Assembly: GCF_008520265.1 (NCBI RefSeq)
Contig: NZ_VIQM01000013.1
Location: 19,944-83,943 of the forward strand
Direction of reading: 5' to 3'
DNA length: 64,000 bases
DNA from: Sphingobacterium cavernae
GTDB lineage: Bacteria; Bacteroidota; Bacteroidia; Sphingobacteriales; Sphingobacteriaceae
This document shows, piece after piece, positions 17,561-26,465 of the stretch. The position numbers were made by a program, and so were the translations under genes. The notes beneath the pieces are model-generated. The model saw nothing but the letters and a program-made list of their open reading frames with translations, searched no databases and had not been told where the DNA came from. Position 1 is the stretch's first letter. Every line of letters begins with the position of its first letter.

Positions 17561-18339
17561 ATTAATGCACGGTCGAGATGCACATAACCTCCATCCACAT
17601 ATACCAATTGACCTGTTGTGTGACTAGATCGATCTGACAATAGAAATACTGCTGTATTTGCTATTTCAGCTGGTGTAGTCATGCGATGATCTAACGGTAT
17701 TCTATCGGTAATTTTCTTTAATGTTTCTTCTGGATTGTCCAATGTTTGAATCCACGTGTCGTATTGTGGTGTTGCACATTCAGCTACGATTATTGCATTT
17801 ACACGAATACCATAAGGTAAAAGTTCAACCGCCCATTCTCTTGTCAAAGCATTTCTAGCGCCATTGGATGCTGCATAACCCGAAGTTCCACCTTGGCCTG
17901 TTTCCGCTGTTTTAGAACTTATGTTTACGATTACGCCTTTAGAATCTTTCAAGGCTTGCAATGCATGATGAACTATTAGATAATAGTGCACTACATTTTT
18001 ATGGTATGATTCGATAAACCCCTCATAGCTGCCATTTTCTAAACCAATGCCATCATTTTGACCTGCATTATTTATAATACCATCAATTCGACCATACTGT
18101 TCAAGCGCAAGATCAATTGTTTTCTTTGATTCTTCAGGAATAGACAATTCTGCTTCAATACACAAACATTCACTGCCTAAGGCTAGTACTTCATCACGCA
18201 CCAAATTGTTGTCAACTTGCTTTCTACCTACAATAACAGGAATAGCACGTTCTTTAGCTAAAGCTAATACAATACCTTTTCCTATTCCTTTTGCTCCACC
18301 CGTAACGATGAATACTTTATCTTTTAAATTTAAATCCAT
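17551..18339 (-). CDS. SDR oxidoreductase, probable L-fucose dehydrogenase
   Basis: 262-residue short-chain dehydrogenase. The cofactor motif TGGAKGIGKG is near residues 12-21, NNAG about 91, and the catalytic SSK...YAASNGA replaces the standard YxxxK with Y-A-A-S-N, so the usual Lys position is Asn. That is unusual, and the residue would need checking by alignment. The C-terminus TTGQLVYVDGGYVHLDRAL is normal. It is the last gene of the L-fucose operon. The pathway needs one dehydrogenase for L-fucose (to L-fuconolactone) and one for 2-keto-3-deoxy-L-fuconate; the more canonical SDR at 20066-20830 is the better candidate for the latter. The split of roles is inference. Confidence 0.75.
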   Translation of the reverse strand: MDLNLKDKVFIVTGGAKGIGKGIVLALAKERAIPVIVGRKQVDNNLVRDEVLALGSECLCIEAELSIPEESKKTIDLALEQYGRIDGIINNAGQNDGIGLENGSYEGFIESYHKNVVHYYLIVHHALQALKDSKGVIVNISSKTAETGQGGTSGYAASNGARNALTREWAVELLPYGIRVNAIIVAECATPQYDTWIQTLDNPEETLKKITDRIPLDHRMTTPAEIANTAVFLLSDRSSHTTGQLVYVDGGYVHLDRALIKE

Positions 18340-18357
18340 AATGGTTAGATGGTTGAT

Positions 18358-19188
18358 TTATTTTAGATTATAAAATTTCACGGCATTCAGACCCCAAAAT
18401 TGTTCAAGCTCTTTCGCTGTAAAATCCTTCATTTTATCTTGAACAACTTCAATACATTGTTCATAGCTTGCTGCAATTAAACATACTGGCCAGTCCGTAC
18501 CAAAGCATATTCTATCTTTTCCAAAAGATTTGATTACGTGATTAATATATGGCGTAAAATGATCTAACTCCCAATTTTTCCAATCAGCTTCAGTTACCAA
18601 CCCCGATATCTTACAATATACATTTGGAAAATTAGAAAGAGCTTCTATGAAAACAGCCCAATCTTCAAATTCTTTCGTTTTAATCGACGGTTTAGCCATA
18701 TGATCCAACATGAATTTTTGATTAGGATTTGACCGTACGCATTCCAATGTACTTTGGTAATGACGCGGACGAATGAGTAAATCGTAGGTGTAATCAAAAG
18801 CGGTCAAACTTTCAATTCCTCTAAGAAAATCATCTTTAATCAAAAAGTCACCATCAGGCTCTCCCTCTATAACATGGCGAAAGCCTTTTATAATATCGTG
18901 CTTTCGAAATTCTTCTAAGTATGCCTCAATTTGAGACGAACGCAAATCTACCCATCCAACGACACCTTTAATCATTTTATAGACTTGCGAAAGTTCTGTC
19001 AAAAAATAAGTTTCTTGATGTGACTGACTAGCTTGCACTGCCACGACACCATCAATATTGTTATTTTTTAAAGTTTGAGAAATATCATTCGGCAAAAAGT
19101 TGCGTTGAATAACAGACATTTCCTCTGTTATCCATGAATCTCGGTCTTTGTCATAGATCCAAAAATGTTGGTGTGTATCTATACGCAT
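18358..19188 (-). CDS. Amidohydrolase-family lactonase (L-fuconolactonase-like)
   Basis: 276-residue TIM-barrel hydrolase of the COG3618 amidohydrolase group, which includes L-fuconate/L-rhamnono-lactonases. The metal-site start MRIDTHQHFWIYD (H6-x-H8) and the ending DRICFGTDWPVCLIAASY with the conserved Asp are clear. It would open L-fuconolactone to L-fuconate. It lies between the SDR and the FAH-family hydrolase with gaps of 18 and 3 bases, so one transcript is likely. Confidence 0.88.
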   Translation of the reverse strand: MRIDTHQHFWIYDKDRDSWITEEMSVIQRNFLPNDISQTLKNNNIDGVVAVQASQSHQETYFLTELSQVYKMIKGVVGWVDLRSSQIEAYLEEFRKHDIIKGFRHVIEGEPDGDFLIKDDFLRGIESLTAFDYTYDLLIRPRHYQSTLECVRSNPNQKFMLDHMAKPSIKTKEFEDWAVFIEALSNFPNVYCKISGLVTEADWKNWELDHFTPYINHVIKSFGKDRICFGTDWPVCLIAASYEQCIEVVQDKMKDFTAKELEQFWGLNAVKFYNLK

Positions 19189-19191
19189 GAT

Positions 19192-20046
19192 CTATTTTTT
19201 ATAGTTAATGACCTCTTGTCGCTGTTCTCCTAAAAAATCTGCTCCTAATTCAATCACATCCCCTTCTTTCAAATAAATAGGAGGATTGAAACCTAACCCC
19301 ACTCCTGCTGGTGTGCCCGTAGAAATAACATCTCCTGGCAACAATGTCATGAATTGTGAGACATAAGAAACGATAAAGGGAACGGAGAAAATTAAATTTT
19401 TAGTATTGCCGTTTTGATATGTTTTACCGTTAACTTTCAACCAAAGATTGACATTATTGATATCTTCAATTTCTTCTTTTGTTGTCAACACAGGTCCCAT
19501 AGGAGCAAAAGTATCACAGCCCTTTCCTTTATCCCAAGTACCACCACGTTCGATCTGGAATTCACGTTCGGATACGTCATTGTGCAATACATATCCAGCC
19601 ACATAATCCAATGCTTCAGATTCTTCTACGTAAGTAGCTTTTTTACCGATTACAATCCCAAATTCAACTTCCCAATCGGTCTTTTTTGAATTTTTAGGAA
19701 TAACGACTGTATCATTTGGACCAACTAAAGCGGTAGTAGATTTCATGAAAATAATAGGCTCAGCTGGCAATGCAGCACCTGTTTCTTCTGCATGATCTTT
19801 GTAATTCAAACCTATACAAACAATTTTTGAAGGTCTTGCGAACGGAGCACCTAAACGCACATCCGCTGACAATTCGGCTAATTTATTTGTATTTTCATCC
19901 AAATAACCTTGCAATTTTTCCAAACCATTATTTGCAAAAAATGACTCATCGTAATTTGAAACAAAAGATGAAACATCATAATTTTTACCTTCAATTTGAA
20001 CGCCACATTTCTCCTGTCCTACCTCACCAAATCTTATTAATTTCAT
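19192..20046 (-). CDS. FAH-family hydrolase (2,4-diketo-3-deoxy-L-fuconate hydrolase-like)
   Basis: 284-residue member of the fumarylacetoacetate hydrolase superfamily. The core begins KIVCIGLNYKDHAEE (about residue 73), followed by the metal-binding WEVEFGIVIGK and ending with LLPGDVISTGTPAGVGLGF. In the non-phosphorylative L-fucose pathway this family cleaves 2,4-diketo-3-deoxy-L-fuconate to pyruvate and L-lactate. Alone it might be labelled ureidoglycolate lyase, a common mis-annotation. The operon context favours the fucose role. Confidence 0.88.
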   Translation of the reverse strand: MKLIRFGEVGQEKCGVQIEGKNYDVSSFVSNYDESFFANNGLEKLQGYLDENTNKLAELSADVRLGAPFARPSKIVCIGLNYKDHAEETGAALPAEPIIFMKSTTALVGPNDTVVIPKNSKKTDWEVEFGIVIGKKATYVEESEALDYVAGYVLHNDVSEREFQIERGGTWDKGKGCDTFAPMGPVLTTKEEIEDINNVNLWLKVNGKTYQNGNTKNLIFSVPFIVSYVSQFMTLLPGDVISTGTPAGVGLGFNPPIYLKEGDVIELGADFLGEQRQEVINYKK

Positions 20047-20065
20047 ATCTAAATGTATATTAGTT

Positions 20066-20830
20066 TTAGTTGTTTAATTTTATAAATCCCCCATCAATAG
20101 GATAATCATTTCCCGTAATGAATGCTGCATCATCTGAACATAAGAATAAAGCCAATTTAGCGATTTCTTCTGGTTTCGCCATACGTCCTATCGGTTGCGA
20201 ATCGGACAATTTCTGGAACATTTCTTCTTCTTTTCCAGGATAATTTTTCGCAATAAATCCATCCACGAAAGGTGTATGTACACGAGCTGGTGATATCGAA
20301 TTGCAACGAATATTATCTTTCATGTAATCGCGTGCAACTGACAAACTCATAGCATAAATTGCCCCTTTACTCATCGAATAGGCAAATCGATCCGAAATAC
20401 CGACTAATGCCGCAATAGAAGCTAAATTCAGAATGACACCACCACCCTGTGCTTTCATCTTAGGAATTACCGCATACAGAGCATTATAGGCGCCTTTCAC
20501 GTTAACTTGAAAAACTTTTTCAAAATCTTGTTCAGGACAGTTTTCCAAATTACCTACATGCGCAATTCCTGCGTTATTAATCAAAATGTCCACACGTCCT
20601 ATCGACTCAATTGCTTTTACAATTTCTGCTTGATTTGCAACAGAGCATACATGCAATGTAGCTTTTCCACCATGAGAAATAATTCCTTGCACAACTTTTT
20701 CTCCACCTTCAGCATTCAAATCCAAGATATGCACGTGAGCTCCTTCTTGTGCAAAAACTTCGGAAATAGCTTGACCTATACCACTTCCTCCTCCTGTTAC
20801 TACAGCAATTTTTCCTGTTAATTTTGACAT
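20066..20830 (-). CDS. SDR oxidoreductase, probable 2-keto-3-deoxy-L-fuconate dehydrogenase
   Basis: 254-residue short-chain dehydrogenase with TGGGSGIGQAI (about 12-22), NNAGIAHVG, catalytic ...NLASIAA...YSMSKGAI (intact YxxxK) and the C-terminal ITGNDYPIDGGF. The position between the FAH-family hydrolase and the dehydratase suggests oxidation of 2-keto-3-deoxy-L-fuconate to the 2,4-diketo acid. It could instead be the L-fucose dehydrogenase, with the SDR at 17551-18339 taking this step. Confidence 0.82.
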   Translation of the reverse strand: MSKLTGKIAVVTGGGSGIGQAISEVFAQEGAHVHILDLNAEGGEKVVQGIISHGGKATLHVCSVANQAEIVKAIESIGRVDILINNAGIAHVGNLENCPEQDFEKVFQVNVKGAYNALYAVIPKMKAQGGGVILNLASIAALVGISDRFAYSMSKGAIYAMSLSVARDYMKDNIRCNSISPARVHTPFVDGFIAKNYPGKEEEMFQKLSDSQPIGRMAKPEEIAKLALFLCSDDAAFITGNDYPIDGGFIKLNN

Positions 20831-20967
20831 TTTATTTCAATTGAATTTTAATAACATAAGGATTATCGAATTTTTGATTAGATAAGTCCAAGTATTATTC
20901 TTTTATTAATTATGTTTTGTTGAATAGAAATACTCTATCACATTTACCTATTCATTAAGAAGACCCT

Positions 20968-22632
20968 TTAAAGTGAAACACCTCTTCTCCACGGAATAAA
21001 ATCATCCTGCCCCAATCTCACCGCTTTAGGAATTTCATTGCCACTTGCAACTTCGATTACATATTCAAGAATACGATGTGCCGCTTCCTCAATTGTTTCT
21101 TGTCCATCGATTATAGTACCACAGTTGATGTCAATAATATCAGGCATACGCTCATAAATAGCAGTATTTGTTGACAACTTAATAACTGGTGTAATTGGAT
21201 TCCCGGTGGGTGTTCCCAAACCTGTTGTAAATAAGACAATATTCGCACCAGCGGCAACTTCAGCTGTGGTACTTTCCACATCGTTACCAGGCGTACACAA
21301 TAAGTTTAGACCAGGACTGTCCGCTAGCTCGGGGTAATCAACAACAGCTTTAACTGGAGAAGTTCCGCCCTTTTTTGCCGCACCTGCTGACTTTATCGCA
21401 TCCGTAATCAAGCCATCACGAATATTTCCAGGAGATGGATTCATATAGAAACCCGATCCATCAGCTTCAGCCTTAGCATTATAGGTTTTCATGAGGTGCA
21501 TAAAACGTTCGGCTGTATTTTCATCTATGCATCTATCACTTAATTCTTGTTCCACTCCACAAAGCTCGGGGAATTCAGCTAAAATCACTGAACCGCCTAA
21601 CGACACAATAATGTCTGAAACATAACCTAGAGCAGGATTTGCAGAAATACCCGAAAAGCCATCCGACCCACCGCATTCCAACCCTATACACAATTTATCT
21701 AACGTAGCCGGTTGACGAGTTTGTGTATTGGCTTGCGCTAGACCTGCAAATGTAGCTTTAATAGCTTTTTGCATCAATTCAGCTTCAGTTCCTTCTTTTT
21801 GTTGTTCGAAAATATACAATGGTTTGTTAAAGTTCGGATCGCGTTTCGCAATTTCAGCTTTCAATATCGAAGCTTGCGCATGTTGACATCCTAAACTTAA
21901 AATTGTAGCACCCGCTACATTGGGATGCGTGACATATCCAGCCAAAAGACCGCATAGAGCGTCAGAATCCATGCGTGTACCACCACATCCCATATCGTGA
22001 TTTAAAAACTTAACACCATCCACATTTTCAAATGGTTTATTTGATTTTTGGGTGATAGTAGAAGATGTTAAATCTAACTGTAGTAATTCATCAATTGAGG
22101 CACCAGCTTTATATTTTTCTAATAAAACATCTACTTCGTTTGAATAGTCTTTACTTTGAACTTTATATCCCAACTTCTCTTCCAAAGCCGACTTTAAAGT
22201 CAAGACATTTCTATTTTCACAGAAAACTAATGGTATAACTAACCAATGATTTGCTGTCCCAACTTTTCCGTTGGAGCGGTGAAAACCTTGGAAAGTTCTG
22301 TTTTTAAATGCCGAAACATCGGGTTGCTGCCAATCCAACTTGCGCTCACCCAATTTAAAATCATCCGCAGCATGACGTAAATTATCTACATTAATCAGAC
22401 TTCCTGTGGGCAAAGCGTAATTTAATTTTCCCACTAAAACGCCATACATGTAGATTTCTTGATCTTTCGCACAGTTAAAAAACGTAAATTTATGTTTTGC
22501 TTTAATATCTTCTTGCAACAACACACTGATTCCATTGAAATCTATTTTCTCTCCTGCTTTTAAATCGCGCAATGCGACTAATACATTATCTTTAGGGTGT
22601 ATCTGCAAAAAATGCAACCTATCTCTTTCCAT
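20968..22632 (-). CDS. UxaA-family altronate/sugar-acid dehydratase (predicted L-fuconate dehydratase)
   Basis: 554-residue protein of the UxaA/GarD family. An N-terminal SAF domain (about 10-85: HPKDNVLVALRDLKAGEK...) is joined to the large C-terminal dehydratase part, with GYHRSNGKVGTANHWLVIP-like sequence (here FHRSNGKVGTANHWLVIP), HDMGCGGTR, LSLGCQHAQ, GLECGGSDGFSGI and LCTPGNDVESTTAE. Such enzymes use iron or another metal to dehydrate altronate, galactarate or related acids. Its place between the mutarotase and KDF dehydrogenase, and the lack of an enolase-superfamily fuconate dehydratase in the cluster, argue that it makes 2-keto-3-deoxy-L-fuconate. Substrate assignment is inference. 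Confidence 0.88.
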   Translation of the reverse strand: MERDRLHFLQIHPKDNVLVALRDLKAGEKIDFNGISVLLQEDIKAKHKFTFFNCAKDQEIYMYGVLVGKLNYALPTGSLINVDNLRHAADDFKLGERKLDWQQPDVSAFKNRTFQGFHRSNGKVGTANHWLVIPLVFCENRNVLTLKSALEEKLGYKVQSKDYSNEVDVLLEKYKAGASIDELLQLDLTSSTITQKSNKPFENVDGVKFLNHDMGCGGTRMDSDALCGLLAGYVTHPNVAGATILSLGCQHAQASILKAEIAKRDPNFNKPLYIFEQQKEGTEAELMQKAIKATFAGLAQANTQTRQPATLDKLCIGLECGGSDGFSGISANPALGYVSDIIVSLGGSVILAEFPELCGVEQELSDRCIDENTAERFMHLMKTYNAKAEADGSGFYMNPSPGNIRDGLITDAIKSAGAAKKGGTSPVKAVVDYPELADSPGLNLLCTPGNDVESTTAEVAAGANIVLFTTGLGTPTGNPITPVIKLSTNTAIYERMPDIIDINCGTIIDGQETIEEAAHRILEYVIEVASGNEIPKAVRLGQDDFIPWRRGVSL

Positions 22633-22634
22633 TA

Positions 22635-22964
22635 TTACAATTGAAATATTTTATCCATTATGACCCATTTCTCACCAGCTTTTGCCCCAGGAATAGCCTG
22701 TTGATATTTCCACATCAAATTTTCCCATTCCTGCACTTTAGCGTTTCCTGCGTCCATTTTTCCTTTATTTTCAAAACTAAAACCATCTTCAGTCTCCATC
22801 AACATGCACAACCTATTACCAAAACGGTAAATCTCCATATTTATAATACCTGAATCCAATATGGACTTTTTAATTTCAGGCCATATTTCTTTATGGTAAT
22901 TATCGTATTCAGCTATCAGCTCTACATCGTCAATCAAATCCAATGCTAATACATATTTTTTCAT
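22635..22964 (-). CDS. L-rhamnose/L-fucose mutarotase (RhaM-like)
   Basis: 109-residue protein of the RhaM mutarotase family, which interconverts alpha and beta anomers of 6-deoxy sugars. The segment YDNYHKEIWPEI contains the Tyr and His expected at the active site, and the C-terminal GEKWVIMDKIFQL is typical. It sits two bases from the dehydratase gene and eight from fucP. In this operon the sugar is more likely L-fucose than L-rhamnose. Confidence 0.88.
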   Translation of the reverse strand: MKKYVLALDLIDDVELIAEYDNYHKEIWPEIKKSILDSGIINMEIYRFGNRLCMLMETEDGFSFENKGKMDAGNAKVQEWENLMWKYQQAIPGAKAGEKWVIMDKIFQL

Positions 22965-22971
22965 TATTTAT

Positions 22972-24219
22972 TTAATTTTTAATAGCCTGTACATTTCGTG
23001 TATACCATCCAAATAATAATATAACAACAAAACATATAAATACAACACTATACGACAAATGAATATTACCTGTATTATCAGTTACAACACTTGCCAGAGG
23101 AGGAATAATCGCTCCACCAACTATGGACATAATAATAAAACTTGAAGCTGATTTTGTATCACGGCCTACACCTTGTATACCGATCGCAAATATTGTTGGA
23201 AACATTATTGACATAAAAAATGTGATACCTACCAAAGCATATAGTGTTATCATCCCTGAATCAAAAATCACGACAAGACATAATAACATCGAACATAAGC
23301 TATAAAACATCAGTAATTTGTATGGTGCGACAAAGCGCATAAAAAATGTACCAACAAAACGTCCAATCATAAACAGCAATCCGGCAAGCCCAGCATAGTA
23401 TTTGGCATCTTGGCCAGCCATAGCTAGTGCATCTTCCGCAAAGACTAATAAGAAACTGAATACATATACTTGTGCACCCACATAGAAAAATTGTGCAACA
23501 ATTCCCCAACGAACATTTATATGACGTAGACTACTGAAAAAACCGGCTTTAGTATCTGATTCTTCCTCTTTTATATCAGGCAACTTAGTTAAAAAGAATA
23601 ATACCGCTACAATCAAAATGATTATACCTAAAACCAAATAAGGTCCTTTAACCAATGCAGTCTCTGCTTGAATATATGCTTCCTTTGCAACATCTGTCAT
23701 CTGCGCTAGTTCTTCTGCAGATTTTGGCTCCTCTGCCAAAATAAATATTCCGCCCACAATTGGTGCTAAGGATGCAGCAAGACCATTGAATGATTGTGCA
23801 AAATTCAGGCGCTGTGTCGCTTTTGCAGGGTCTCCCAAGACAGTAATATAGGGATTAGCGGCAGTCTCCAAAATGGTCAATCCGCACGACAAAATAAATA
23901 ATGCTGTCAAAAAGAAAGTATAACTAACAGTGTTTGCGGCTGGGATAAATAAAAAACATCCAAGTGCAAATAAACTTAACCCTACCAAAATCCCTGCTTT
24001 GTAGCCATACTTCTGCATGATTAGACCTGCCGGAATTGCCAACAGAAAGTAAGCAAAAAACACAGCAGAATCCACCATCGATGCCTGAAAATGGGATAGG
24101 CTAAATGCACTTCGCAAATGTTTAATTAAAATAGGGTCAAGGTTATGTATGAAACCCCAAAAAAAGAATAAAGATGTGATTAATATAATTGCAAAGGTGT
24201 ATTGATCTTTTCTACTCAT
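22972..24219 (-). CDS. fucP: L-fucose:H+ symporter
   Basis: 415-residue major facilitator superfamily permease with about 12 membrane segments. The FucP-family start FAIILITSLFFFWGFIHNLDPILIKHL, the ETAANPYITVLG motif and the NFAQSFNG motif are diagnostic for FucP/GluP-type proteins. It imports L-fucose with protons across the inner membrane. First gene of the catabolic operon, divergent from the AraC-type regulator. Confidence 0.93.
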   Translation of the reverse strand: MSRKDQYTFAIILITSLFFFWGFIHNLDPILIKHLRSAFSLSHFQASMVDSAVFFAYFLLAIPAGLIMQKYGYKAGILVGLSLFALGCFLFIPAANTVSYTFFLTALFILSCGLTILETAANPYITVLGDPAKATQRLNFAQSFNGLAASLAPIVGGIFILAEEPKSAEELAQMTDVAKEAYIQAETALVKGPYLVLGIIILIVAVLFFLTKLPDIKEEESDTKAGFFSSLRHINVRWGIVAQFFYVGAQVYVFSFLLVFAEDALAMAGQDAKYYAGLAGLLFMIGRFVGTFFMRFVAPYKLLMFYSLCSMLLCLVVIFDSGMITLYALVGITFFMSIMFPTIFAIGIQGVGRDTKSASSFIIMSIVGGAIIPPLASVVTDNTGNIHLSYSVVFICFVVILLFGWYTRNVQAIKN

Positions 24220-24239
24220 AATGATGTCTATAATTGATT

Positions 24240-24355
24240 AAGTAAATTTACTAGTAAACATTTAAACTTGCATTAACCAATTTACCAAATACATAAACTA
24301 TATTACCCAAATAATTAGTAGTTTTAAAAGATCAAAGAATAACCAAGTAAATTTA
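24240..24355. promoter_or_regulatory. Divergent fucP / AraC intergenic region with repeated operator-like sites
   Basis: The 11-mer AAGTAAATTTA occurs at 24240-24250 and again at 24345-24355, once near each gene. The left copy lies in the 12-bp palindrome AGTAAATTTACT at 24241-24252. They could bind the AraC-type activator. In an AT-rich background this is suggestive only. Confidence 0.4.
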
Positions 24356-24365
24356 GGCTATCACT

Positions 24366-25226
24366 ATGAAAAAATTGAGCTTAACAGATAGTTATCACAA
24401 AAGTCTTCATGTGCGAAGGGATACATACCCTCAAAATCATAACATTTGGCATTATCACGAAGAGATTGAATTTATCTATTTGGCTAAAGGCACAGGAACT
24501 TTATTTGTTGGTGATTGTATTCAAAGTATTGCCGAAAACAGTTGCGTACTCATTGGTCCTAATATACCGCATTATTGGTTATTTGACGATGACTATTTAA
24601 ATGAGCATAATCCAATTGATTGTATAGTTATTCATTTTAAACCTAATTTCCTTGGAAATGATTTTTTTCAACTCCAAGAAACAAAGAATCTTCAAAATTT
24701 AATACTAAACTCTTCTAGAGCGTTGTATCTCGAACAGTGTTCTTCAATATTTACCAGCCTTTTTTATAATGTAAGTGAACAGTCGGACATTCTAAAAATC
24801 ACAAAGCTGATTGAATCACTTTATTATTTTCAGAAAAACAATCCAAAACTATTAATCAGTGAGAATTATGAGGTTTTCAACCATTCATCTGATAACAAAA
24901 GAATGAACGATGTAATAAATTACATCAAAGACAATTATCGAAGTAAAGTTGAGTTGGATGCGCTGGCAGATTTAGCAAAAATGACAAAAAATTCATTTTG
25001 CCGTTATTTCAAACAGAAAACAGGAAAAACGCCCATTCAATTTGTCTCAGAACTTCGTGTTTCTCATGCTTGTAGACTACTGAAATCTTCCGATATGAAT
25101 CTAAAAGAAATTAGTTTCGAGAGTGGTTTTAATAGCTTTGTAAATTTCCATAAAATATTCAAAAGTGTAACCGACACCAGCCCTAAACAGTATAAAAAGG
25201 TCAATATTCCACCAGCTAAAAATTAG
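24366..25226 (+). CDS. AraC-family transcriptional regulator (fucose operon)
   Basis: 286-residue regulator with an N-terminal cupin-like sensing domain (about 10-100: HVRRDTYPQNHNIWHYHEEIEFIYLAKGTG...LIGPNIPHYW) and two C-terminal helix-turn-helix motifs (about 178-280: LADLAKMTKNSFCRYFKQKTGKTPIQFV...ISFESGFNSFVNFHKIFK). It is transcribed divergently from fucP, and probably senses L-fucose or a pathway intermediate and activates the operon. The gene following it (DUF1343) starts 38 bases downstream. Confidence 0.9.
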   Translation: MKKLSLTDSYHKSLHVRRDTYPQNHNIWHYHEEIEFIYLAKGTGTLFVGDCIQSIAENSCVLIGPNIPHYWLFDDDYLNEHNPIDCIVIHFKPNFLGNDFFQLQETKNLQNLILNSSRALYLEQCSSIFTSLFYNVSEQSDILKITKLIESLYYFQKNNPKLLISENYEVFNHSSDNKRMNDVINYIKDNYRSKVELDALADLAKMTKNSFCRYFKQKTGKTPIQFVSELRVSHACRLLKSSDMNLKEISFESGFNSFVNFHKIFKSVTDTSPKQYKKVNIPPAKN

Positions 25227-25253
25227 ACTGTCTTATTTTCACATGTAATTTGC

Positions 25254-25261
25254 TATTTTCG
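25254..25261 (+). promoter_or_regulatory. -7-like box touching the DUF1343 start codon
   Basis: TATTTTCG, a one-base variant of TAnnTTTG, ends three bases before the ATG at 25265, so transcription could begin at the start codon itself. There is no clear -33 box. Confidence 0.3.
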
Positions 25262-25264
25262 GAG

Positions 25265-26410
25265 ATGAAATCTACCGTACTTTTTGGCATAGATGTACTA
25301 ATATTACAAGCTAAAAATTATCAACACGCACGAATTGGTCTAGTATGTAATGCTGCATCATTGACCAGCAACGGTTTACATAGCAGAATAGCGTTAAAAG
25401 AAGCAGACTTGAGAATTGTAAAATTGTTTGCGCCCGAACATGGGTTTGATACAAAAGGAGAAGATGGTGCTTATATTAATCACCAAATTGACTCAAAAAC
25501 TAATATTCCTATTGTAAGCCTCTACAGTGAAAAACTTGCGCCTACAGCAAATGATTTAGAAGAAATCGATATAATACTAATAGATTTACCGGACATTGGT
25601 GCGCGTTTCTACACTTACTTGTGGACGATGACTTATGTCTTAGAAAGCTGTGAAAAGTATAAAAAACCAGTAATACTTTTAGATCGTCCAAATCCAATGG
25701 CTCATGCTATTAAGTTTGCTGAAGGTCCATTTTTGAACGAATCGTGTAGCTCTTTCATCGGAAGGTTCAACATGCCCATTACACATCACTGTACTTTTGG
25801 AGAATTAGCACAATATTTTAAGGCTATTTATTATCCTAATCTTGATTTGCAAATCTTACAAATGCAAAATTGGAATAGATCTGAAAATACCGGATATACA
25901 TTTTTTCCAACTTCACCTGCTATCCAAAAAAGAGAAACAATTTATACTTATGCAGGAGCATGTCTTTTCGAAGGCTTAAATATCAATGAAGGACGTGGTA
26001 CTGAATTTCCATTTGCGCAATTTGGTGCGCCTTGGATTGATGCCGATTTACTTTACAATTCAGCTAGTGCAGAATTAACTGAAGCTACTTTAGAAATTGT
26101 ACATTACACACCCGAAATAAGTCCTTTTGCAGGAGAAGTGTGTCATGGACTAAGAGTTATTCCTAATAATCCACAGACATTTCATTCTGTACAGTATTTT
26201 ATTGATTTAATCCAACTGATTTATCGATTATTCCCTGATAAACTCACCGAACGAAACTATTGTACAAACGCAAATCCTACTGGAAGCCGGCATTTAGATA
26301 AGCTTTTAGGAATTCCAAATGCTTTTAATTATCTAAAACAACATAATATAAATACAAAGGAAGGAATTGAAGAGTGGCAAACCGAAATTTCTCCTTTCCT
26401 ACTCTATTAA
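25265..26410 (+). CDS. DUF1343 protein, NamZ-like exo-beta-N-acetylmuramidase (GH171)
   Basis: About 381 residues. DUF1343 proteins include NamZ, which releases MurNAc from the non-reducing end of peptidoglycan fragments. Family motifs are IGLVCNAASLTSNG, the catalytic-region LFAPEHGFDTKGEDGA, SLYSEKLAPT, IDLPDIGARFYTYLWTM, LDRPNP and the EGLNINEGRGTEFPF stretch. I chose the ATG at 25265 (MKSTVLFG) over an upstream codon at 25250. No signal peptide is seen, so it would act in the cytoplasm unless the start differs; many relatives are exported. It lies after the AraC regulator but has no obvious link to fucose. Confidence 0.85.
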   Translation: MKSTVLFGIDVLILQAKNYQHARIGLVCNAASLTSNGLHSRIALKEADLRIVKLFAPEHGFDTKGEDGAYINHQIDSKTNIPIVSLYSEKLAPTANDLEEIDIILIDLPDIGARFYTYLWTMTYVLESCEKYKKPVILLDRPNPMAHAIKFAEGPFLNESCSSFIGRFNMPITHHCTFGELAQYFKAIYYPNLDLQILQMQNWNRSENTGYTFFPTSPAIQKRETIYTYAGACLFEGLNINEGRGTEFPFAQFGAPWIDADLLYNSASAELTEATLEIVHYTPEISPFAGEVCHGLRVIPNNPQTFHSVQYFIDLIQLIYRLFPDKLTERNYCTNANPTGSRHLDKLLGIPNAFNYLKQHNINTKEGIEEWQTEISPFLLY

Positions 26411-26454
26411 ATCAGAAAGCTCAATGAAATTAATCATTGAGCTTTCTGATTTAA
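26407..26454. terminator. Bidirectional terminator (21-bp perfect stem)
   Basis: Arms 26407-26427 and 26434-26454 are exact complements around the 6-base loop AATTAA. It separates the convergent DUF1343 and M16 peptidase genes, with the stop codon of the first included in the stem. Confidence 0.88.
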
Positions 26455-26465
26455 TATTTTGTTTT

